Shown piece by piece: positions 31,001-40,475 of a stretch of 64,000 nt of DNA (position 1 is its first letter; every line of letters begins with the position of its first letter). The stretch is from Cyclobacteriaceae bacterium (lineage in GTDB: Bacteria; Bacteroidota; Bacteroidia; Cytophagales; Cyclobacteriaceae). The notes beneath the pieces were generated by a model. The model was not told the origin of the DNA. It ran no database searches and was given only the letters and a program-made list of their open reading frames with translations. The stretch covers positions 186,001-250,000 of the forward strand of contig JANQSI010000004.1 of assembly GCA_028284125.1 (NCBI GenBank), given 5' to 3'. The translations under genes were made by a program, and so were the position numbers.

Positions 31001-33247
31001 GATGTGGACACTATCCTCATGCAAACCATTGAAATATTTACCCTTCCACAAGAGCCGACGGTTCCTCAGGATACAGCATTATGTGATCAGCCGATTGTCT
31101 TAACGGCATGGCCGGTCGATAATCCTGATTTTAGCTATTTCTGGTCTACTGGTGAGACAACACGTGAAATTACGGTTTCCAATCCTGCCATCATTGATGT
31201 AGCCATTATTGATAACACGACAGGATGTTCTTCAGATACGCTTCAGGTCTTAATGGCAGACGCACGTCCTTCCTTTGACCTTGGACCAGATCGTGTTTTA
31301 TGTCAAACCGATCCCACGGTGACGCTGGACACCCAAATCGCGAACGGCACCTATTCTTGGTCGATCGATGGAACTGTTTCCGGAAGTAATAGAACATTTG
31401 ATATTACCACTACCAATCCAGGTTCCTTTCAATATACAGTGGAAGTAACCAATTCATTTGGTTGTATTGGAAGGGATACGGTTAATGTCACGGTTTTGCC
31501 TGCTCCAGATATATCTGTTGTGAGTAATCCTACCACGGGTTGTGGCAATGATGATGGAAGCTTTGATATCACTTTCAATGCTACAGGAAGTTATTCCTAT
31601 CAATTAGCTGGACCAACCAATGTCGGGGCAGCCACCATTGATGGCCCAGCAGCTGTAAATGTTCCGAACCTAGCCCCTGGGAATTATACTTTGACTGTTA
31701 CAGACATTATTACTGGATGTGTGCTGTTGAGTTTAGAACAGATTGAAGATCCCGGAGCTCTGGGATTGACTGCAAATGCTCCGGCTGCTTGTATTGGTGA
31801 TGGCACGATTGATTTGAACTTCACTTCTCCTCCGGCAGCTTTCAATGTTTCCATTCTATATGAAGATGGATCGTCGGTGCTAAGTGCCAACTTGACCAAT
31901 CCAGTTGTTAATCCAGTTGTTTCCAACCTCGATACAGGTACATATTCGATTTCTGTTAGAGATCTAGCAGCTCCTTTCTGTGTGGAAACGGAAACCGTGA
32001 GAATTGCCTTGTTATCGCCTTTGCCAACATTTACGTTTGATGCAACGCAGGAAATTTGTGGGACACAAGGAGATATTTTGGTAACGGACGGAACAGGAGG
32101 TACAGCCACGTATAATTGGACCGGGCCAAATGGATTTACAGGTTCAGGTACAACAGTTACTGTAACGGATGTTGGGACTTACACGGTGACTGCAGATGGC
32201 GCTGGGTTTTGTCCACTTTCTGAAAATATTGATGTTGTGTTCAATAGTGATCCAATTGTGGATGTTACTGTAACGGGAGATCCGTGTGAAGGAATGGTTG
32301 TGCTCAATGCAAACGTGAGCAATGGAAGTGGAAATTTTGTCTACGGATGGAATGACGGTTCACAAGCTCCGCAGAATACGGTGATGACATCTGGTACGTA
32401 CCAGGTGACAGTGGTAGATCAGTTTACAAGCTGTTCTGTGACTTCAGCTCCGATCGATGTGACGGTTGAAGCTATTTTTGAAGTGACACTAACAACAGAA
32501 CCGGATTGTGATAACAGTGGCAACATCTTCCTGATCGGCACAACCAACTATTTTGACCCGTCTATTACTTACGAATGGAGAAATAGTTCCGGAACTGTAT
32601 TCCCTGACACGGATTCTATTCTTTCAGTGTCTACATCTGACAGATACATTGTGACGGCTACCAATGAAACAGGAACTTGTATGGTTTCTGATAGTATCGA
32701 CCTTAATGTGTTCCCTATTGATCCATTGGATTTGCTATTACCTCAGCGAGCCACTTACTGCTCAGCGAGTCCAACAGACTCACAGGTTGAGTTAAACCCA
32801 GGAATTTTCAACACCTACGAATGGCGATTACTTCCTGACGAGACAGTGATTTCTACGGATCCAACACTAACGGTTTCAACGGAAGGAACCTATGAAGTTA
32901 CGCTTTTCAATGGGTTTACCTGTACAACAGATATCGTTGAGGTGGTAGAGGACTGTAGACCTATAATTCATGCTCCAAATGCGTTTTCTCCTGGGAATGC
33001 AAATGGCATCAATGATGAGTTTTTTGTATTCCCCAATGATTTCGTTGACCAGTTTGAAATATTTATTTATTCTAGATGGGGAGAACTTGTCTTTTATTCC
33101 AACGTTTTGGACTTTCGATGGGACGGAATATATAGGGGGACTTTGCTTCCAGTTGGGACTTACGCCTATGTGCTCAAATTTTCTAGTACTTTGGAGCCCG
33201 AGTTGGGAACAATCGAGCAGTTTGGTTCTGTTACATTGATTAGATAA
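28082..33247 (+). CDS. large multidomain surface protein with PKD-like domains and gliding motility-associated (T9SS type B) C-terminal domain
   Basis: 1721 aa. PKD segment ENYLWIFGDGTSAVGQDTTHTYAAPGIYTVQLELSNRC; C-terminus HAPNAFSPGNANGINDEFFVFP..FEIFIYSRWGELVF..WDGIYRGTLLPVGTYAYVLKF. Confidence 0.93.
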   Translation: MCMNKDIRMILNPYCSEKVRVWLAVFLVFGGFISFAQNVTETRWYFGNSPENLVFDRNGRDVYLETTQSTPFGTGGAVTITDQFTGNLLFYSDGEQVFDGSHAEIPTFSGGTNLSGNPAINSPAVAAPVTGNPGQYYIFTNSGTNAPNEIQYSIVDMNLAGNGSAQFPLGDATVINQGTGLADPSEAMTVIPLGDGETFWLLTQDRNTFEIRVTEINNGGVGATINYDFTDGTNPGFQASHFSFNQDSSWLAVAPQLSNRNIWVLTFDPATGVPAFDHQLLSTGFNDGAGESVYDVEWSNDGSKLYFSRFGGTGDVGNVYQIDFNDSTETATPILANPINRSYGLKRAIDGRIYHLYQETNTSSFELGRINRPDSIPDSVAYQQVVFPDDFVARQFPEFTPGYNFTFDTLDFNYIDSCLGNVTKFFPVIEPVPQNVFWTLEPGVGSTAYAPLYSYQNPGGFMVSLTAEINGITQTVTKPVDILQNDLMVDIGNDTTICVDEILTLDAGAGQSWVWNTGDSTQTIDVDTAGTYWVEVTSTTGCTGFSDIEVTEYGVSNQLSNQWYFGEQAGIEFTGGAQAILDANNMMATEGCATISDVNGDLLFYTNGFTVWNREHEVMLNGDTIGGEQPAAQSAIIMPFNGDETMFYIFTNESVYGDGEYALRYSIVDMKEDVGKGKVIVKNRMLMDNSTERVTASGFTGNDVIVAHEFGNNTFRSFFTNPNGFFAALYSPVGEVHEFTNEQSGTGYMKISPAQNTIAVNIPGTSQVEIFDFDAGVVSNPRLIDTGEPNLYGLEYSTAGTKLYLTTTGANSKLIQYDLDSLNSMDPATDIEATKFDGYPQGPDYGALQNGPDGVMYMAVDNSGTIGTVNNSNGDDAGASFDPNGFDLQGRTSRLGLPNFAQNQSPPLQQPSMTVTVGCVGQESTFSGVGRDNVIENYLWIFGDGTSAVGQDTTHTYAAPGIYTVQLELSNRCDVDTILMQTIEIFTLPQEPTVPQDTALCDQPIVLTAWPVDNPDFSYFWSTGETTREITVSNPAIIDVAIIDNTTGCSSDTLQVLMADARPSFDLGPDRVLCQTDPTVTLDTQIANGTYSWSIDGTVSGSNRTFDITTTNPGSFQYTVEVTNSFGCIGRDTVNVTVLPAPDISVVSNPTTGCGNDDGSFDITFNATGSYSYQLAGPTNVGAATIDGPAAVNVPNLAPGNYTLTVTDIITGCVLLSLEQIEDPGALGLTANAPAACIGDGTIDLNFTSPPAAFNVSILYEDGSSVLSANLTNPVVNPVVSNLDTGTYSISVRDLAAPFCVETETVRIALLSPLPTFTFDATQEICGTQGDILVTDGTGGTATYNWTGPNGFTGSGTTVTVTDVGTYTVTADGAGFCPLSENIDVVFNSDPIVDVTVTGDPCEGMVVLNANVSNGSGNFVYGWNDGSQAPQNTVMTSGTYQVTVVDQFTSCSVTSAPIDVTVEAIFEVTLTTEPDCDNSGNIFLIGTTNYFDPSITYEWRNSSGTVFPDTDSILSVSTSDRYIVTATNETGTCMVSDSIDLNVFPIDPLDLLLPQRATYCSASPTDSQVELNPGIFNTYEWRLLPDETVISTDPTLTVSTEGTYEVTLFNGFTCTTDIVEVVEDCRPIIHAPNAFSPGNANGINDEFFVFPNDFVDQFEIFIYSRWGELVFYSNVLDFRWDGIYRGTLLPVGTYAYVLKFSSTLEPELGTIEQFGSVTLIR

Positions 33248-33253
33248 TTCGAA

Positions 33254-33847
33254 ATGAGCTATTTTGATTACGTATATAAAAAGTTGTTTTCTTCCAAGAA
33301 ATACGCTTCGTCCGTTTTAGTGAATGAAGTAATCAAAAGGAGTCAATCTTTTCTTAGAAATTTCAATGCATGGAAAGCATCGGAGATTTGTGAGGAGTAC
33401 TTGAATGAAATCTGGCAGTCTTATTTCTGGAGTAAAAAAGGCGTAGATAAAAATCCACAGGTTTCCATTTTTGAAAGCTCCAGAAGCAATGGTTTTGCTA
33501 TTTCTTATCAGCCAAGTTTGAACAAATACCATTTTCATTACTTATTTGACTATCTGGCAGATCAGGTAAAAAAACTGGATTACAAGCTCGTAACCAGCAA
33601 GTTCACGATGGCTGAACGCGGTGATCTGGTTGAAATGAAGGAAATGCATTATTTAAAACCCAAAAATGACTTCACTACTCCACGTGATCAAAAATTTGGA
33701 AACGTGCAGATTGAATATACACGGTTGAATGACCAGCCAACTAACATTAAGTTGATTGCGAATACCTATTCCGATCGAGCTTATCAAGAACCGAAAGACT
33801 TTGAGCAGCTTGCTCAGCATATTTTTTCTATTGAAACTAAATCTTAG
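33254..33847 (+). CDS. hypothetical protein (no obvious signal peptide)
   Basis: 197-aa ORF, 6 nt after the surface-protein gene and 3 nt before the next gene. Confidence 0.75.
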   Translation: MSYFDYVYKKLFSSKKYASSVLVNEVIKRSQSFLRNFNAWKASEICEEYLNEIWQSYFWSKKGVDKNPQVSIFESSRSNGFAISYQPSLNKYHFHYLFDYLADQVKKLDYKLVTSKFTMAERGDLVEMKEMHYLKPKNDFTTPRDQKFGNVQIEYTRLNDQPTNIKLIANTYSDRAYQEPKDFEQLAQHIFSIETKS

Positions 33848-33850
33848 ACA

Positions 33851-34201
33851 ATGAAACTGGCTTTACTTTTTTCCATGCTTTTTTTTGGTACTAATACAGA
33901 GGTAGTTGAAGAGCAACTTCTACCAACAAAGCTTAGGATTACGGTGATTAATGGATTGGGAAATTTTGTGAAAGGAGCTTCAGTGTCGATTTATGACAAT
34001 GAAGAAGACTATAGGGCTAGCGAAAACCCGATTGCTACAGGGCTTACTGATAAAAAGGGCAGGGTAACTTTCAAAGACCTGAAACCACTTTCTTATTATG
34101 TGGAGGCGAAAAAGGATGATCAAAACAACAACGGGGAGGGAGTTCTGACAAGTAAGTTGGCAGAGGGAAAAATAAACAAAGTAAATACGGTGATTGAATA
34201 G
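33851..34201 (+). CDS. secreted protein with carboxypeptidase-regulatory-like domain
   Basis: Signal peptide; LRITVINGLGNFVKGASVSIYDNEEDYRASENPIATGLTDKKGRVTFKDLKPLSYYVEAKKD. Confidence 0.7.
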   Translation: MKLALLFSMLFFGTNTEVVEEQLLPTKLRITVINGLGNFVKGASVSIYDNEEDYRASENPIATGLTDKKGRVTFKDLKPLSYYVEAKKDDQNNNGEGVLTSKLAEGKINKVNTVIE

Positions 34202-36975
34202 TGAATCGAATACTATTCATTTCTCTCACCATTTTATTTCTCTTCATACAAAAAGTTGAGGATCCCATTTCTTATGAAATGCCGAACCTCGACCAGAAAA
34301 CTGAAATTGGTTTTGAGGACATAAATGGCCGTCTGGAATATGAGCGGATGCTCACGGCCAATCCTAAAACCGGAATTGTGCCTCCAAACATCAGGGAAAG
34401 AGAATTAGCTTTTACAAGACTCATTGATTCCAAAACCAATCGATCGAGAACCAATGCACTTGACATTACTGCGGCTGGTCCTTTCAACGTAGGAGGTCGT
34501 ACACGAGCTGTCGCTCTCGACGTAAGAGATGAAGATGTAATTATCGCCGGAGGAGTTTCCGGTGGTATTTGGAAAAGCACCAATGGTGGAGTCACCTGGA
34601 TTAGAAAATCTGATCCTGACGAGTTGAACAGTGTAACAACCCTAGTTCAAGATACGAGACCTGGAAAACAAGATACCTGGTATTATGGAACGGGTGAATT
34701 GTTTGGGAATTCTGCACGAGGTGGTGGTGGAGCGGCTTTTAGAGGAAATGGCATTTATAAATCAACGGATAATGGGGAAACCTGGAACGTTATTCCTTCA
34801 ACCTTAGATTCAGAACCTTCTGTTTTCAATAGCCAGTTTCAATACATCTGGGACATGGAAATCAATGATCAAAACCTGGTGCAAGATGAGCTCATTGTGG
34901 CGGCTTTCGGTGGGATTTTACGATCCTTGGATGGAGGCGACACCTGGATGGTGGAAGTAGGACAACAACTCTTCAATTTGCCGGCGACCACCAACTTAAA
35001 CGACATCAATGCCTCATTCTTTACGGGCTTAGAGAAAACAAGCAGCGGACTTTTTTTCGCCTCCATGTCGACACTCAGTTCTCCTGACGGGGATTCACCA
35101 GATGCAGGGATTTACATCTCACAAGACGGAGATAATTGGTTTGAATTTAGTCCTTTCACTTCTGAATCAAGATATCGTCGGATTGTAATAGGACACGATC
35201 CATCCAACCCATCACGATGTTTTTTCTTGGTAGACACAAGCCCGGTCTTTTTACTTCGGTATGATTTGATTCGATTTGGTGTAGACGGACCTGTGGGAAA
35301 CTGGACCAATCTTGCTGAAAATGTTCCAATGTTTGGTGGTTCTCAAGGTGATTTTGATACGCAGGGATCTTTTAACATGATGGTGCGGGTTCATCCTGAA
35401 GATCCTGATGTGGTTTTTCTCGGTGGTACGAACCTCTATCGCTCGACGGATGGATTTGAATCAGATGAAAACACAGATTGGATTGGTGGATATAATCCGG
35501 AAGGTGGATTGAGTACGTACGCAAATCATCATCCGGATCAGCATGACTTATTATTCTTTCCATCCGACCCCAATAAAATGCTCTCGGCCAGTGATGGCGG
35601 TCTTATCATCTCAAGCGATGTGTTTAAAGATTCCGTAACCTGGCAAAGTAGAAATAACGGTTATGTGACCACACAGTTTTTTACCGTCGCACTTTCAAAA
35701 GAGGAGAATGACGATGCGATCTTAGGAGGTATGCAAGACAATGGCACGGATATCACTTCCGGTTCTACTAATTGGACCGATCTAATTGGTGGAGATGGTG
35801 GTTATGCAGCTTCCACACCTGGAAATCTCACCTGGTTTTCTTCCTTTCAACGTGGAAATGTACTGCGACTCACGTTAGATGAAGACAATGACATCACATC
35901 TTTTGCCCGTGTCGATCCACAACCGTTAGTGAATGCTGCTGGTTCAGACTATTTGTTTATTGCACCCTTTGTGTTGGATCCATTGAGTCCAAACCGTATG
36001 TTCATAGCCGGAGGTAATCACTTGTATGTCAATGACAATGTAGCGCAATCTCCAAGTGGTTCTTTGGAAGGAATAAAAATTGGATGGAAGCCAGTGAATG
36101 AATTACCACTTGAAACAGGTACCGTTACGGCATTGGACATCTCTAAAGATGGCTCTGTGGTCTACTTTGGCACTTCGGAAAGTCATCTCTATAGAGTGAA
36201 CAACGCGAACGATATTCTTGAAATGGAACTTGAAGAAATAGACAATTCTAGTTTCCCGGAAGGGGGCTACACTGCAAGTATTTCCATAAATCCTGATAAT
36301 CAGGATCATGTTCTTGTCATGTTTTCTAACTACGAGATCCCATCTATTTTTGAAAGTACAGATGGTGGCCAATCTTTCACCGACATTGGCGGAAATCTGG
36401 AGCAGTTTCCCGATGGAACCGGAAATGGACAAAGTATTCGATGGGGAGAGATTATTCCGAAAAATTCCAGCACTTTCTATACTGTCGGAACGTCCACTGG
36501 TCTCTATTCAACAGAAGCTACAAATGGAGCTTCTACTATTTGGACTAAGGAAGCTCCGGATTTGATTGGTAGTGCAGTTGTGAAAATGATGGATTATCGT
36601 CCCATTGATGGAAAACTCGCGATTGCTACGCACGGAAATGGCGTTTTTACTGCTACAGTCGATGATTTTAAAAGATTAGAAACTGTGAGAAATGGAGAAG
36701 ACTTCACTTTACTAGCTGCTTATCCGAATCCCTTTAACGAAAGCACTAGAATCCAATATTCGCTACCAGAAGATGGTGTCGTTCGAATAAATCTCTATTC
36801 TAGAAATGGTGAGCTAGTTAGGAATTTATTATGGGCTCGACAATTTTCCGGAGAGAACAGCATCGTTTGGGATGGGAAAAACACGGTTGGCACAACCGTT
36901 TCGAATGGTCTGTATTTCTACTCCGTTGAGTTTGAGAACTCAAGAAAAACTGGAAAACTAATTCTTAGAAACTAG
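34201..36975 (+). CDS. BNR/sortilin-type beta-propeller protein with T9SS type A sorting domain
   Basis: SGGIWKSTNGGVTWIRKSDPDE and IYKSTDNGETWNVIPS BNR repeats; C-terminus LLAAYPNPFNESTRIQYSLPEDGVVRINLYSRNGELV...GLYFYSVEFENSRKTGKLILRN. GTG start overlapping the previous TAG. Confidence 0.92.
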   Translation: MNRILFISLTILFLFIQKVEDPISYEMPNLDQKTEIGFEDINGRLEYERMLTANPKTGIVPPNIRERELAFTRLIDSKTNRSRTNALDITAAGPFNVGGRTRAVALDVRDEDVIIAGGVSGGIWKSTNGGVTWIRKSDPDELNSVTTLVQDTRPGKQDTWYYGTGELFGNSARGGGGAAFRGNGIYKSTDNGETWNVIPSTLDSEPSVFNSQFQYIWDMEINDQNLVQDELIVAAFGGILRSLDGGDTWMVEVGQQLFNLPATTNLNDINASFFTGLEKTSSGLFFASMSTLSSPDGDSPDAGIYISQDGDNWFEFSPFTSESRYRRIVIGHDPSNPSRCFFLVDTSPVFLLRYDLIRFGVDGPVGNWTNLAENVPMFGGSQGDFDTQGSFNMMVRVHPEDPDVVFLGGTNLYRSTDGFESDENTDWIGGYNPEGGLSTYANHHPDQHDLLFFPSDPNKMLSASDGGLIISSDVFKDSVTWQSRNNGYVTTQFFTVALSKEENDDAILGGMQDNGTDITSGSTNWTDLIGGDGGYAASTPGNLTWFSSFQRGNVLRLTLDEDNDITSFARVDPQPLVNAAGSDYLFIAPFVLDPLSPNRMFIAGGNHLYVNDNVAQSPSGSLEGIKIGWKPVNELPLETGTVTALDISKDGSVVYFGTSESHLYRVNNANDILEMELEEIDNSSFPEGGYTASISINPDNQDHVLVMFSNYEIPSIFESTDGGQSFTDIGGNLEQFPDGTGNGQSIRWGEIIPKNSSTFYTVGTSTGLYSTEATNGASTIWTKEAPDLIGSAVVKMMDYRPIDGKLAIATHGNGVFTATVDDFKRLETVRNGEDFTLLAAYPNPFNESTRIQYSLPEDGVVRINLYSRNGELVRNLLWARQFSGENSIVWDGKNTVGTTVSNGLYFYSVEFENSRKTGKLILRN

Positions 36976-37131
36976 CTACTTGATAGTAAAAACGAGCATT
37001 GCATAAGCAATGATCAATACCCAAAAATGGTAGTTAATTAGGTTAGGAATTATATCAATTTCCATTAAGACCAATAGGAGTGCCAGAATAATTGAAGCTA
37101 TCCTGATTGTTGTTTTTGTACTTTTTTTCAT
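36976..37131 (-). CDS. small membrane protein (51 aa)
   Basis: Minus-strand ATG..TAG: MKKSTKTTIRIASIILALLLVLMEIDIIPNLINYHFWVLIIAYAMLVFTIK. Two hydrophobic segments; below the ORF-track cut-off; fills an otherwise empty gap. Confidence 0.65.
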   Translation of the reverse strand: MKKSTKTTIRIASIILALLLVLMEIDIIPNLINYHFWVLIIAYAMLVFTIK

Positions 37132-37228
37132 AACCCGGTTTTTGTTGCTAAAGAGTAAGATCTATCACTAATGTATGGAAACTTTGGTGCTTTCTCAATA
37201 AGATGTTGACATTTGCAGCTTCAAAATA

Positions 37229-38179
37229 ATGGCTCAAATAGGTACCGATATTGAACATGCGATCTCATTGTTAGAGTCTGACGAACTGGTTGGAATCCCA
37301 ACAGAGACAGTTTATGGTTTGGCTGGAAATGCGCTGAGTGAATCTGCCATTTTAAAAATATATACTGCTAAAAATCGACCAAAGTTTGATCCTCTGATAG
37401 CGCATACTTACTCGATAGAAGCTGTTGACCAATTGGTAAAGGAAATCCCATCAAATGCTTTAAAGCTAGCGGAGAAGTTTTGGCCAGGCCCACTCACCTT
37501 GTTGCTTGAAAAATCAGAAAAAATCCCTGACCTGCTGACTTCAGGATTGCCTCGGGTGGCATTTAGAATTCCTAACCATCTGCTAACACTTCAATTATTG
37601 GAAAAGCTGAACTTTCCCTTAGCAGCTCCAAGCGCCAATCCTTTTGGGTATGTTTCTCCCGTGGAGGCAAATCATGTAAACGAACAACTTGGTGACAAGA
37701 TCAATTACATTCTCGACGGTGGAAGGTGCCAGGTGGGGCTTGAGTCCACCATTATTGGTTTCGAAGGAGAAGATCCGGTGATTCATCGTCTTGGAGGTAT
37801 TGCGGTTGAGGAAATTGAAGAAGTGATTGGGAAAGTCAAAATCGAAACGAACAAAAGTTCAAATCCAACTGCTCCGGGAATGCTTAAGTCCCACTATTCT
37901 CCAGGAAGACAACTGATCATTGGAGAAATTGAGAAGAATGTTCAGAAACATCTGGATAAAAACATCGGAATTATTTCATTCAAAGATGATTACAGCCAGT
38001 TAGTGAAAAGCAATTTCATTTTGTCAGCATCAGGAAATCTGGAAGAAGCAGCCAGCAATTTATTCAAGGCACTGCGTCAAATGGACGATCCCGAAATTGA
38101 CCTTGTGCTGACTGAGCAAGTGCCAGATGAAGGCTTGGGTTTAGCAATTAATGATCGATTGCGGAGAGCGGCGGTTTGA
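37229..38179 (+). CDS. sua5: L-threonylcarbamoyladenylate synthase (Sua5/YwlC type)
   Basis: VGIPTETVYGLAGNALSESAILKIYTAKNRPKFDPL, AAPSANPFGYVSP, LDGGRCQVGLESTIIGF, C-terminal Sua5 domain APGMLKSHYSPGR. Confidence 0.94.
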   Translation: MAQIGTDIEHAISLLESDELVGIPTETVYGLAGNALSESAILKIYTAKNRPKFDPLIAHTYSIEAVDQLVKEIPSNALKLAEKFWPGPLTLLLEKSEKIPDLLTSGLPRVAFRIPNHLLTLQLLEKLNFPLAAPSANPFGYVSPVEANHVNEQLGDKINYILDGGRCQVGLESTIIGFEGEDPVIHRLGGIAVEEIEEVIGKVKIETNKSSNPTAPGMLKSHYSPGRQLIIGEIEKNVQKHLDKNIGIISFKDDYSQLVKSNFILSASGNLEEAASNLFKALRQMDDPEIDLVLTEQVPDEGLGLAINDRLRRAAV

Positions 38180-38246
38180 TCAGAATTGTCCATTTTAAAC
38201 TGGATTCTTTTAAGATATTATAGTTAAACCCTACTGTTTCCAGTAT

Positions 38247-39101
38247 TCATTTTAAATAGTCAAAAGTGTTCACCATTTCATACTTGGGGCTTCTACTTAT
38301 AAAATCTCTAAAAAATGCCGCATGACTTGCGCCCATCAATATGAAAACTCTGTCATTTTCATTTAACTCAATCCTATTAAGATTAGTGTACATTCTCAAG
38401 TTTCGCTTGTAAAATTTAGTTGCCTCGTCTGCACCTTCAAAACCTTCTTCACTGCCAGCGTGTGTTAACATGTCCGCATTCACTGTAATTAGAAAGTCCA
38501 AATACCGATTATGGTTAGTCAATTTCAATTTGCCAAGTAAATCAAGGTCATCCTCGTCCACATCAACTTCTGGGTAAAAACTTAATGGATCCATATAATA
38601 GTTGCTGTACCAAGTTGGATCTACATCATTTTTAATTTCATTTCCAATGTTATAGTTGTAGCCCATTTTATGGTCAATTCCATAAATTCTTTTTACCCCA
38701 CTCAATCGTCCTAATTCGAAAGCAAGTAATTCTACTTCAGACGGGTTTTCAAAATGCATATTGGGGTTAGCAAGATATGCTTCGTATTCCTTAAGAAGTT
38801 TTCCATTGTACGCTGGGACATGTTCAACCAAAATTACAGTTGGCTTAAATGCAGATAACTTTTCAGCTATTCTATGTGCCTGCTTTTGATTTTCTAAACT
38901 GTGCTCGTCAAATTCAGTGGTATTAGCGTCAGTTGTATATCCAAAATGGAAAGTTCCTAAATTCAGTACTGGTATTTTTCCCGAGGCTCCATTTCCTTTC
39001 TTGCTGCTGTTTGAGCTTTTTTCGGATGTAGTTGGACTTTTTTCTATACACCCTAAGCTGATCAGGAATAGCGTAAGAATCGTAATTTTCAAAATATTCA
39101 T
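38247..39101 (-). CDS. DUF5694 domain-containing lipoprotein
   Basis: Lipobox LISLGC; NLGTFHFG..KLSAFKPTVILVEHVP..RIYGIDHKMGY..VFILMGASHAAFFRDFI. Confidence 0.75.
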   Translation of the reverse strand: MNILKITILTLFLISLGCIEKSPTTSEKSSNSSKKGNGASGKIPVLNLGTFHFGYTTDANTTEFDEHSLENQKQAHRIAEKLSAFKPTVILVEHVPAYNGKLLKEYEAYLANPNMHFENPSEVELLAFELGRLSGVKRIYGIDHKMGYNYNIGNEIKNDVDPTWYSNYYMDPLSFYPEVDVDEDDLDLLGKLKLTNHNRYLDFLITVNADMLTHAGSEEGFEGADEATKFYKRNLRMYTNLNRIELNENDRVFILMGASHAAFFRDFISRSPKYEMVNTFDYLK

Positions 39102-39219
39102 TAGTCGTTTTTATGGGTTATAACACCTCTGTATGAAGATACTTATAGTGTCATTGTCTAAAAAATTCCGATGATTTCTACCGTTATGATAAACGGACTT
39201 TTTGGTAGCAATTTGTTTC

Positions 39220-40443
39220 CTAATTGCTCAATTCTTTCAAGGCCCTTTCTAACTGCGGATCGTTAGTCTTTGATTCAATAGGACGATTTACAATCACATC
39301 TGGCATCACTCCAATTCCTTCAAGTCGTTTGCCATCGACATGCACATCATTGACTGCCAAGTACAGTAAGTCACCGCTACTTAATTTGAAAATCCGACCT
39401 GCAACAACAGCACCAGCTGTTTTTTCACCGATAATTTTACCAAGCCTTAGTTTCTTGAAACCGTATGCGAAAAGCTCTTTTCCACTTGTACTTCGCTCAT
39501 TAGTTATAAGTGCAACTGGTTTTTCCCAAACACCACTATAAGATCCGATGGGGCCATCACGTGGAGTGCTCTTGATGATGGCAATTGGGTCTCTGAAGAG
39601 ATTCAAGTTATTGATGTCTGCACCACCCCAGCCATCCCTTAGATCGACAATCAAAGCATCACATTGACTTAGTTTCCCCCATAAAATGGCCTCACGAAGT
39701 TGTTCTTGATATTTTGATCCAGCGTAGCTCCAGATATGCAGATAGCCAATTTTCTTTTCATTTTGCTCAATTATTCGAATGCTCGATTGAAGTGCCGTTT
39801 CAAACATGGTGCGGCCATCGAGAACAGTAACAGGGACTTTAATCGTGAGAGGATTATTATTCCGGACGAGTTCGATCGTGACACTTGAGTTTGCTTTGCC
39901 GCTAAAAGATTCGATGGGATGAAACGAATTGCCATTGACTGATACGATCTGATCACCAAACGTCAAACCAGCCTTGGCAGCTGGAAATCCGTCATAAACA
40001 GAAATGATAAAATTTTTGTCTTCAATGGTTCTGGTGTCTATTCCAATGCCTTCGTAACGAAACAAGCTTGTATCGTTTTTGTCAAAAAGCTGATGAAATA
40101 CGCCGAGTAGCTGGTACCGTTTGGGGTTATTTCGGGTGAAAAAGTAGGTGTGAGAAGTGTTCAATGAAGCCAGCAGGTCATTTACTTTCTTGTCAAATTG
40201 ATCGAGCGTTGTGACTTCTTCCAGTTGTTCGCGACACTCATCCAATTGTCTGTTCCACACGTCGGTGTTAAAGGTTGGATCGTAAAAATGTTCTTTTACT
40301 AAGGTTGAAATTTCATTCAACAGTTCGTGTTTATCAAAGTCTAATTTTTCTTGAGCTGGAGTATGGTAGCTTAGAAAAAAAAGTAAAACTGAAAACAGCG
40401 TTGATCGACTAACAATTATTTGGTTTGGTATGATAAAATTCAA
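39220..40443 (-). CDS. S41 family peptidase (C-terminal processing protease-like)
   Basis: PDZ segment GFPAAKAGLTFGDQIVSVNG; peptidase core ALIVDLRDGWGGADINNL, LITNERSTSGKELFAYGFKKL. Confidence 0.9.
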   Translation of the reverse strand: MNFIIPNQIIVSRSTLFSVLLFFLSYHTPAQEKLDFDKHELLNEISTLVKEHFYDPTFNTDVWNRQLDECREQLEEVTTLDQFDKKVNDLLASLNTSHTYFFTRNNPKRYQLLGVFHQLFDKNDTSLFRYEGIGIDTRTIEDKNFIISVYDGFPAAKAGLTFGDQIVSVNGNSFHPIESFSGKANSSVTIELVRNNNPLTIKVPVTVLDGRTMFETALQSSIRIIEQNEKKIGYLHIWSYAGSKYQEQLREAILWGKLSQCDALIVDLRDGWGGADINNLNLFRDPIAIIKSTPRDGPIGSYSGVWEKPVALITNERSTSGKELFAYGFKKLRLGKIIGEKTAGAVVAGRIFKLSSGDLLYLAVNDVHVDGKRLEGIGVMPDVIVNRPIESKTNDPQLERALKELSN

Positions 40444-40475
40444 TGCTAATGTTAACGCTCCTGTTTCGCTAAAGT

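Noticed and set aside
31684-32109. ORF-track entry, 141 aa minus strand
   Set aside because: Antisense inside the giant surface protein gene; no recognisable domain.
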